This document shows positions 7,996-15,100 of a DNA stretch of 39,170 nt, piece by piece. The first letter of the stretch is position 1. Every line of letters begins with the position of its first letter. The DNA is from Nitrosomonas sp. (GTDB lineage Bacteria > Pseudomonadota > Gammaproteobacteria > Burkholderiales > Nitrosomonadaceae): assembly GCA_021604405.1 (NCBI GenBank), contig BQJA01000027.1, positions 1 to 39,170 on the forward strand, given 5' to 3'. The translations under genes and the position numbers were made by a program. Below the pieces are notes generated by a model. That model saw only the letters and a list, made by a program, of their open reading frames with translations. It had not been told where the DNA came from and made no database searches.

Positions 7996-9549
7996 ATGAA
8001 AGACCTGAAAGAGCTGGCATATATTGTCACGAAAAATAAGTTAAAGTCAATTAAAATACTTGATACTGAAAAGCATGCTAATTCAAAACTCATGGCCTTT
8101 TATGAGGGGTTGAGCCAAAATGAGATCGATTCTGATGAAGAAGCACTGCTTACATTATACCCGAGAACCCTTAATAAAAGCGCCTACAGAAAGTTAAAAT
8201 CCAACCTGAGGAATCATCTCTTAAATACCCTGTTTTTTATAGACCTTAAGAAAAAAACCTACACTGATCGGCAAAGAGCATTTTATGAATGCCAAAAAGA
8301 TTGGGCTGCGGCCAATATTTTGATGGCAAAAAATGCACGTGAGACCTGCGTGGATTTATGTTCTAAAATATTGAGGTATGGTGAAGAATACGAATTTTCT
8401 GAACTAAACCGGGATGTCAGTAGGTTTTTGCGTCTTCACTATGGTTCGCGCGAAGGTGATGTGAAAAAGTATGAATATTACAAGAAAAAGGCTACTCAAT
8501 TTGATGAAATCTGCCGCCAGGAAAATACAGTTGAGGAATTATATACAGAACTGGTTATCAAACATGTAAACACTATCGGGAATCAACAGGGAATGGATGT
8601 ATTGGCTCGTGAAATAGTTAAGGAAATAGAGCCAATCATGTCAAATTGGGATACCTACAAAATTCACTTGTATGGTGGGTTGATCCAATTGATGGTACAT
8701 ACCACTCAAAATAATTATCAGGAAACGATCCTTATTTGCGATAGCATCATCCATTTTTTTGAACGTAAAAGCTATCAGGCTTTTACGCCTTTGCAAATTG
8801 CTTATTATCAGAAATTGGTTTGCATGATTCAACTCAGGAAGTTTGAAAATGCAGAGGAAGTTGCCGAAAAGTGCATGAGCCTGATAGAGGAGGGCACCTT
8901 CAATTGGTTTAAATACAATGAATTGTATTTTACGGTTTGTATGCATACTGAAAAGTATCAAAAAGCGTATCATATATATTGTGAGGTTGTCAATCACAAA
9001 CGATACAACTTTCTTCCCCCCAACAACAAAGAAATTTGGATTATCAATGAGGCCTATCTAAAATACCTAGCCCAAATTGAAACGATTATTCCCGATGAGC
9101 AGAATAACCACTTTGCCAAATTCAGTATTGGTAAATTTGTGAACGAAACACCCATCTTCTCTAAGGATAAAAGAGGAATGAATATTGCCATCCTCGGGAT
9201 TCAAATTTTGTTCCTCATCCTCACTAAAAAATATGGTAAAGCTATTGATAGGATTGAAGCCGTAGAAAAATATTGTACGCGATATCTTCGACAACCGGAT
9301 ACTATCAGGTCTTATTATTTTATAAAAATGTTGTTGACGATTCCTCTGGCTAACTTCCACCAAGTGGCAGTAGAAAGAAAGTCAAAAGTCTATCTTGACA
9401 AACTCAGGAAACAACCATTGGAATTGTCTGACCAAACTCATAAAATCGAAATCATCAACTATGAAAAATTATGGACTTTTGCACTGGATTCATTAGAACA
9501 ACAGTTTTATCGCAAGAAACATGCTCCTAAAAATTCGAGCAGTAGCTAA
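7996..9549 (+). CDS. Soluble helical protein of unknown function (TPR-like)
   Basis: I do not recognise a named family. From the ATG at 7996 the product is 517 residues (MKDLKELAYIV...). An in-frame ATG at 7957 would add 13 residues without adding any feature. The sequence is rich in Lys, Glu, Tyr and Leu, has no signal peptide or membrane helix, and looks helical throughout. Pairs of helices with aromatic spacing, such as YGGLIQLMVHTTQNNYQETI and the segments around residues 310-350, resemble tetratricopeptide-type scaffolds. The family may serve in protein contacts or signalling; its position after an orphan LytTR regulator hints at, but does not prove, a link. A degenerate hairpin follows the stop. 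Confidence 0.8.
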   Translation: MKDLKELAYIVTKNKLKSIKILDTEKHANSKLMAFYEGLSQNEIDSDEEALLTLYPRTLNKSAYRKLKSNLRNHLLNTLFFIDLKKKTYTDRQRAFYECQKDWAAANILMAKNARETCVDLCSKILRYGEEYEFSELNRDVSRFLRLHYGSREGDVKKYEYYKKKATQFDEICRQENTVEELYTELVIKHVNTIGNQQGMDVLAREIVKEIEPIMSNWDTYKIHLYGGLIQLMVHTTQNNYQETILICDSIIHFFERKSYQAFTPLQIAYYQKLVCMIQLRKFENAEEVAEKCMSLIEEGTFNWFKYNELYFTVCMHTEKYQKAYHIYCEVVNHKRYNFLPPNNKEIWIINEAYLKYLAQIETIIPDEQNNHFAKFSIGKFVNETPIFSKDKRGMNIAILGIQILFLILTKKYGKAIDRIEAVEKYCTRYLRQPDTIRSYYFIKMLLTIPLANFHQVAVERKSKVYLDKLRKQPLELSDQTHKIEIINYEKLWTFALDSLEQQFYRKKHAPKNSSSS

Positions 9550-9588
9550 GGCTAAGAGGTTGTATGGAGGTCGGTTTTGGGCTGTAGA

Positions 9589-9603
9589 CAAGCTCGAAGC
9601 TTG
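9589..9603 (+). terminator. Short hairpin downstream of the helical protein gene
   Basis: CAAGCT (9589-9594), loop CGA, AGCTTG (9598-9603) form a perfect 6-bp stem 40 bp after the stop, extendable by GA/TC-type pairs outside. There is no clear U-tract, so termination is uncertain. Confidence 0.35.
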
Positions 9604-9682
9604 ATTTGTCAAAGCGATAACTTCTTAATGGTAAAACACTTTCCCACCGAATTCTCGAAACCGGTTTCTAAACTTGGGATTA

Positions 9683-9705
9683 TTAGACAAGGTCTAAATT
9701 TTTCT
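9683..9705 (+). terminator. Weak intrinsic-terminator-like hairpin
   Basis: TTAGAC, loop AAG, GTCTAA (9683-9697), then ATTTTTC. The stem is short and AT-rich, so it would be weak. Confidence 0.3.
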
Positions 9706-9856
9706 ATTCAAATAAATGGTTTTTGAATGGGTAGTATTTTTATTGTTATATATATCGTTTGTTGATTGATTTTGCATTGCCGTTTTTTAATTGAAGGATA
9801 GATTGTTTTCTAATAATTGAGGCGAAAAGTTATCAGCTTGACAAAACTGGTGTTAT

Positions 9857-9896
9857 CGTAAAATATTGATTTTTAGATTGTTGTCAATATTTTACG
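9857..9896. repeat. Perfect 13-bp inverted repeat
   Basis: CGTAAAATATTGA at 9857-9869 is matched exactly by its reverse complement at 9884-9896, with a 14-nt loop. It lies 60 bp upstream of a small ORF with a good ribosome binding site. It could be an operator, an RNA hairpin or a relic terminal repeat. No T-run follows. Confidence 0.6.
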
Positions 9897-9955
9897 TTGA
9901 AATAATTGCTTTTCTTGATCGTACGTTGTCTGTATGTTTGTCCATAAGGAGCAAC

Positions 9956-10120
9956 ATGAAAAGGAATAACTTGCAAGAAAAAGAAAGCAATTTAATTTAT
10001 TTAAAACTCCATGTTATGAAATCCTTCACAGGTTACAAATTTACACAAACAACATTTACAAGAACAGGCTCAAATTCAAACAAGAAGAAAGTGATTATCA
10101 TTGATACAGTGGTACCATGA
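9956..10120 (+). CDS. Possible small protein (54 aa)
   Basis: Doubtful gene. The ATG at 9956 is preceded by AAGGAG at 9946-9951, an unusually good Shine-Dalgarno for this lineage, and a TATGTTTG box lies at 9933-9940. The frame is open upstream to 9866, but that extension overlaps the 13-bp inverted repeat. The 54-residue product starts MKRNNLQEKESNL, is basic, has a Thr/Ser/Phe-rich middle (YKFTQTTFTRTGSNSNKKK) and ends in a hydrophobic VIIIDTVVP. The N-terminus loosely resembles leaders of ribosomally made peptides in Bacteroidota, but no modification enzyme or Gly-Gly site is present. A hairpin of the dispersed family follows the stop by 25 bp. Confidence 0.3.
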   Translation: MKRNNLQEKESNLIYLKLHVMKSFTGYKFTQTTFTRTGSNSNKKKVIIIDTVVP

Positions 10121-10145
10121 GCTTCTAGTTAAAATTCGATTGAGC

Positions 10146-10200
10146 GCATGTTTGGAGTGATTTGGGCTTGTTTTAAGCTACTAATTTCCTCCAAACATGC
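10146..10200 (+). terminator. Best copy of the dispersed hairpin family; possible terminator
   Basis: GCATGTTTGGAG (10146-10157) and CTCCAAACATGC (10189-10200) are perfect 12-bp arms, followed by ATTTTT. The 31-nt loop holds a small GCTT/AAGC hairpin. It lies between the small ORF and the next gene. Confidence 0.6.
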
Positions 10201-10247
10201 ATTTTTAACCAAGAACACCAGGTGATTTTTTGAAAAAACAAAAACAA

Positions 10248-10940
10248 ATGAACTGGCAAACACAACACCTCTCAGTATTACGGTTTCGGCTAGAAAAGGA
10301 TCTCGGCTATGGCTACTGCAAACTGGTTGACCTTACCCATATCGATCCGTGGTATGGTATGGTCGTAAAAGTTTTTGATTACAAATCAGATCAACCAATT
10401 GAAACAGTAGAGACAATCCGAAATGCAGATTACCTACTGAGCCCCATCTCTTTGGGCTGGCACCCTAATCTGGGTGGACCGTCAGACTGGCAGATTATTG
10501 GCAGCTTATCTAATGCGGACGATGAGCAATGCCCCGTATTCAAAACGGCGGCAAAGGTAAATTTTCAGGACAATCGTACAATCGTTAAAAAACAACGCTG
10601 GCATCCTGTTTTTAATTTCAAAGAAAGAGGAGCCGTTTGTGAATTCAAACAAGTGGCTCATTTGGAAACTTTGGCATTGGCAACGCCACAAAATATTATC
10701 AACAGGACCTCTATGACTTTTTTGCGTAAAGCCGGGATACCTATTGAAGATTATTATTACCTGGAAGGTAATGCAATTGCCCGGGAAGATTATTATCACT
10801 CCAGCCAAATGCCATTATACGGACAGGTTCCTAAAAAGTACCGAAATAAGACAATCCCACCCAGAGAGCTTCCAAAAATTAACTATTTTCCCTATGCTAT
10901 TTCCTGCATTGCAGATGTTCTATCTTCTTCCCTAAATTAA
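10248..10940 (+). CDS. Hypothetical protein, possibly Imm26-like
   Basis: About 230 residues from the ATG at 10248; a TTG at 10230 would add six Lys/Gln-rich residues. There is no signal peptide or membrane segment. The N-terminal half runs GYGYCKLVDL, then a hydrophobic strand ending in VFDY, then a conserved-looking WQIIG followed by a proline and FK. That order recalls the Imm26 family of immunity proteins (a Gly-Tyr strand, FYD and W-x-IIG), but the match is from memory and weak. The C-terminal half (about 120-230) is of unknown type, with Tyr-rich stretches such as IEDYYYLEGNAIAREDYYH. No toxin gene is adjacent, so an immunity role is only a possibility. Confidence 0.65.
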   Translation: MNWQTQHLSVLRFRLEKDLGYGYCKLVDLTHIDPWYGMVVKVFDYKSDQPIETVETIRNADYLLSPISLGWHPNLGGPSDWQIIGSLSNADDEQCPVFKTAAKVNFQDNRTIVKKQRWHPVFNFKERGAVCEFKQVAHLETLALATPQNIINRTSMTFLRKAGIPIEDYYYLEGNAIAREDYYHSSQMPLYGQVPKKYRNKTIPPRELPKINYFPYAISCIADVLSSSLN

Positions 10941-11178
10941 ATAGTTTTCTTATTTCCACAGACTACAGTGAAAAAAGGCTATTAGGGTTATCTGAAGGGC
11001 TGAAAAGAAGAACAATTAGGTTTTTATAACAATTTAAATTACTGATTATTAGTGCATTGTGATTTTTTATTGATTCTACAATAGGAAATCTTAGGGGGAT
11101 GTTTTTGGTCTGTTTGTCTACTTGCCTGCCTAAAACTAGTCTTAAATTGCATTTGTATTTAGTTTATAAAAGATAATT
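10941..11178. other. Short intergenic gap, no gene seen
   Basis: AT-rich stretch of 238 bp. I see no strong hairpin with a U-tract and no TAnnTTTG box at proper spacing before the next ORF. Confidence 0.5.
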
Positions 11179-11634
11179 ATGATGATTCCAGAGCGTTCAG
11201 TAATAAATAATAATACTTTAGAATTAAATACCCCCAAGAAAATAATTTTAACAGAGGAAAAGAGCGTAAAAAGAAAACAAATATCGGCAAATATTCTTTT
11301 TGGAAACCCCAAAAGCAATTGTAAAGGAAGCGGGATTTGTGGAGTATTTACAGCTTCAACAGATCTGGCAGATAAACAGAAATGTGCGACTACCCTTGCT
11401 TGGGTTTTCCGACGGAGTGCGACCGTACTTTGTTTCTCATTTTCAAAAGAGAAAATGTGCAGCCAGTGTAGAGAAAGACAATTTGGAACGGGCTATCTAA
11501 CCTTAACCGAAGGAGTCCCCTTACCACTAGATTTTTGTCAACAACTGAAAATTACTTATGGAAAGCTAAAAAAAGGAAGTTATCGGGTCATAGCGTTTAA
11601 TGACCGATTGATCGTTAACCTGACTTTGATATAG
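11179..11634 (+). CDS. Small Cys-containing orphan protein
   Basis: A 151-residue product starting MMIPERSVINNN. The first 40 residues are polar and probably disordered. The core begins ANILFGNPKSNCKGSGICGV, followed by KQKCATTLAWVFR, then a C-x-x-C in KMCSQCRER, and ends in a beta-like tail (KKGSYRVIAFNDRLIVNLTL). Spaced cysteines could bind a metal or cluster. A short family in Bacteroidota opening with a similar NCxGxGxC stretch seems familiar, but I cannot name it or give a function. There is no signal peptide. An overlapping frame at 11300-11500 is a shadow. The codon pattern and a sensible end before a hairpin remnant support coding. Confidence 0.6.
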   Translation: MMIPERSVINNNTLELNTPKKIILTEEKSVKRKQISANILFGNPKSNCKGSGICGVFTASTDLADKQKCATTLAWVFRRSATVLCFSFSKEKMCSQCRERQFGTGYLTLTEGVPLPLDFCQQLKITYGKLKKGSYRVIAFNDRLIVNLTLI

Positions 11635-11770
11635 AGCATATTGGGAAATCTTTTTTGGTCTCCAAATAGGTTCTTAGGCTTTTCTTTTTAATAATAAATT
11701 AATACAAACACTATGGCTTCTAAGATTGAATGCTAAATTAATGTGACTATGGTTTCTACTCTGATTTTGG

Positions 11771-11823
11771 AGTAGACAAGAACCTTACTGTCTACTGACT
11801 TAGTGCAGTTGATTGGTAAGGTT
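11771..11823 (+). promoter_or_regulatory. Predicted H-type pseudoknot in the giant-gene leader
   Basis: Stem 1: AGTAGACA (11771-11778) with TGTCTACT (11789-11796), perfect 8 bp. Stem 2: AACCTTAC (11781-11788), which is the loop of stem 1, with GTAAGGTT (11816-11823), perfect 8 bp. The order S1a-2 nt-S2a-0 nt-S1b-19 nt-S2b is a standard H-type pseudoknot layout. A T-rich tract follows. It could instead be two alternative hairpins. Function unknown. Confidence 0.45.
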
Positions 11824-11984
11824 ATTTTTAATTTTTATGTCAAATATTTTAAACGTGTTTTAGACGACCAAATTTAAAAACGATACTTGGATTTTCAAAA
11901 TGCATGCCAATTGATTGTCGATCCAAGCAACACATTCCCAACCCAAAACTTACCGATTAACAGGGTTTAAAATTAAGTATGGTA

Positions 11985-12005
11985 TTGAAAGCTAAAAGCT
12001 TTCAA
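11985..12005 (+). promoter_or_regulatory. Perfect hairpin upstream of the giant gene
   Basis: TTGAAAGCT (11985-11993), loop AAA, AGCTTTCAA (11997-12005): 9 perfect pairs with a 3-nt loop, about 100 nt before the preferred ATG at 12109. No U-tract follows, so a leader RNA element or protein-binding palindrome is more likely than a terminator. Confidence 0.45.
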
Positions 12006-12108
12006 AAGAGCTGTTTTACTGACAACTTCCACCTAAAAACGGGAAGCTGAACAGATGACCTATGCCAGCTCTGAAGGAAAATTTAAAAGCCTTAAATTAA
12101 TTGATCTC

Positions 12109-15100
12109 ATGAAAAAATTTACAACATCTGCACGGGATGGCCGCAGTTTCCGTGGTTTATTTCCCCAACTACCCACATTGGGACACCGAATGGAATTGAG
12201 CGTATTGCTCGCAGGCATATGCCTTTTTGCCCTTTCCTGGGCCATCGTTCATTCAGTACCTACTGAAGATGAAAAAGGCTTCCAAGTGAATATTAAAGCC
12301 TGTGAATCTGTGTTTATTGAGAAAGTTGGCATTGCCATTTCAACGCCCGTTTCACTTGGGCAAACTCAAATTCACATCGAAAACAAAACAGTTTCTATTA
12401 ATAAAAAGAAATCTATTAATAGGATCGCCAATATCCAACCCACCAAAGATCGAAACCTTGATGCCAGCCTCGATTTTTATTATCGAGAATCGGAACTGGG
12501 CGATTTGGATGAAAACGACCTGGTCTTATATTCTTCGGTCGATGACGGCCGATCTTGGCAACCGCACTATAACAGCGTTGTTGATCCTGACAATAACTCG
12601 ATCCATCTTGATGGCATCGAGCATTTTTCGTTGTGGACAGCTGCTCCTCCAGTAGCTTCGTTTATCGTCAACTCCTTGGCTGATACGGACGATGGCGCCT
12701 GCACCACCGGCCATTGTACCCTGCGTGAGGCTATCAATGCTGCTAATAACACTCCAACAGGGCCACATAATATAGGTTTTGCCGTCGCGGGTACCATCTT
12801 TCTAAATGATGTACTGCCTACCATTACCAATGATGATATCACTATCGACGGTGCAAATGATATTATTGTAGATGCGCAGGGAGGTAATATCGTACGTGAT
12901 ATTTTCACACTTTCTACTGGCGCTGATGGTACTACTATTAGGGGCATGACTCTAAAAAACACAGGTACCAATCCTATTACCATTAATGCACCTGTGGATG
13001 GTGTAACCTTCGAGGATCTGTTCCTTTTACACGAAGAAAGCAACTGGTTCAATTATGGGATTTATGTTGGTGCCAATGTGACCAATATGACCATCCGGAA
13101 TGTGATCATGTCGGAAATCGAGGATGGGGTATATGGCATTTATTTTGCAGGTACCACCGATGGCATTACCATTGATGGGCTACAAATATTGGAGGGACCT
13201 GGCGCAGGCGGTTTTGGGGTCCGTTTTGTTGGCGTGGCTAGTAATGTTAATATTACCAACACCATTATTGATATGAACGATGAAGGTAGCACCGATGATG
13301 GAGATTATGGTATCTATTTTAATACCACCACTTCCAATATTACCCTTGATGAAGTACACATGGACGATGTAGAAGTGTATTTCCTGCATTTTGGTGGTGT
13401 AGCCACAGACATTAGCATCACCAATAGTACCTTTGAAAATAAAGATGGCAATAATCAGGCGTACCAGATGATCTATTTCCCATCCAATGTAGTCAATCTG
13501 ACGATGGATAATGTGGTGCTGGACGCGGACTATGAACCTTCCACTATAGATGCATATGATGGTATTTATATTGCCGGCACAGCAACGAATGTTAACCTGA
13601 ACGATATGTATTTTTACGATGTGGATCGTTATGGTATCTTTCTTGGAGGGGTAGTCGATACTTTTTCTATGACGAATACTATCATTGATGGTAATTTCTC
13701 AGGTACATCACTTCCCTATATTACAGATTATCCTTTGTGGTTTAATTCGACGACAAGTAACCTTACTTTCGATAATGTTTCTATACGCTCAATAGAATCT
13801 AGGGGCATGCACGTCGCAGGTGTAGCAACCAATTTTGATATTCAAAATACTACGATAGAAAACGGTGACGGCGCACAAATTGATTATATGATCCTGCTGA
13901 ACAGCAATGCGAGTAATATCAACCTAAATAACGTATTGATTGATGGTGATGGTACCAATGGCACCAATGATGCTGATCATGCTTTTGTTATTGCCGGAAC
14001 TGCCACCAACGTGACTATTAATGAGTTGACCGTGCATGATGTTGAAGCGTATGGCATTTATGTTGGCGGAGTGGCTACGGATGTTGAGATAACTAATAGT
14101 AACTTCGATAACCACGATGGAGGTGGGGCGACTCAGATGATTCGCTTCAACAGTACTTTAGATAGCTTAATCGCTGATAACGTCATCATCGATTGTGACC
14201 TGGACGGCACAACTGATGACGCTGACTACGGCTTCTTATTTGCTAATACTATCTCCAATGTAGAAATTACCAATACCAGTATCAATGCCGCCGATGAAGA
14301 TGGTATTTTTGTTGGGACCACTACGACCAATATGTTGGTAGACAATGTCACTATTACCAATAGTGGGGTAGGTGGTAACGGAGACGGTATTGAATTCTAT
14401 AACAATGCCGCCAGAACCAATGTGCAAATCAGAAATAGTACATTTGATAATAATGCCCGCTCAGGTATTATTGCCAATACAGGTAATGCCACTTCGGAAT
14501 ATGATTACTCCAATCTCACGGTTTCCAATAATGCTACTTGGGGACTATTGTTTACCACTGGAGGTGGTGCTAAAGCAGTCCGTGTAGATAGCAGTACCAT
14601 TTTTAATAATGGAGCCGGTATTTACATAGACAATGGCCCCGATGATATTACAATTGTTGAAAATAGTATTTATAATAATAACCTAGGGATCGATCTGATC
14701 AATAGCGGCAACTGTAATTACCAACAATCTACCGGAAATGTACCAGATTTCACTACCTCTATTGATGGAGGTGGTGGTAATTATACCCTCACTTTTACGC
14801 TGCCAGCTATCTGTGCCAGTGGAGCCTGTGATGTAGAAATTTTTGCCAACCGCCACGATGACGTTCCCGAAAACGGACGAACCTTGGTTGGTTCCTATAC
14901 CGGATTAAGTAATGGAGTCAATGTTCAGGTAGTCAACTGTACGGATAACGCCTGCACCGACTACAACAAAGGATTTTGGACCGCTACCTTACGGGTAGAT
15001 GGTTGTGGTACCTCCGAATTCAGTACCGCCTTTCCTATAGAGGTCAGAGGCCCCGCTGATGTAAATGCAGGCATTAATATCTGGATGAAGGCCGATGAAG

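Larger units (their letters stand above)
9550..9955. other. AT-rich intergenic region with four inverted repeats
   Basis: No convincing gene. From left to right it holds a worn copy of the GTTTGGAGG hairpin family (9554-9574), a tight hairpin CAAGCT-CGA-AGCTTG (9589-9603), a 12-bp palindrome GAAACCGGTTTC (9657-9668), a small hairpin followed by a T run (9683-9705) and a perfect 13-bp inverted repeat (9857-9896). Confidence 0.55.
11635..12108. other. Structured leader region of the giant gene
   Basis: No gene is seen in this 474-bp gap. It starts with a degenerate member of the dispersed hairpin family (GAGCATATTGGG ... TCTCCAAATAGG, 11634-11668). It then holds a pseudoknot-like pair of interlocking repeats (11771-11823), a perfect 9-bp hairpin (11985-12005), and nested short repeats CTGTT/AACAG and CTTCC/GGAAG (12011-12054) just before the ATG at 12055. 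No clear TAnnTTTG promoter box was found. Confidence 0.5.

Noticed and set aside
7812..8039. 75-codon ORF before the helical protein gene
   Set aside because: It overlaps the start of the longer, better supported frame and its C-terminal part is a shadow of it.
9866..9955. Upstream extension of the small ORF at 9956
   Set aside because: It runs through the loop and right arm of the perfect inverted repeat and ignores the good AAGGAG site; coding is unlikely.
11300..11500. Second ORF overlapping the Cys-containing orphan gene, or a frameshift there
   Set aside because: The 11179-11634 frame is continuous and its cysteine pattern looks coherent. The overlapping frame is short and lacks its own start context.
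12567..13052. 161-codon antisense ORF inside the giant gene
   Set aside because: It is antisense to the well-supported CSLREA/beta-helix coding frame. Low stop frequency on the reverse strand follows from the Asp/Thr/Asn-rich sense codons.
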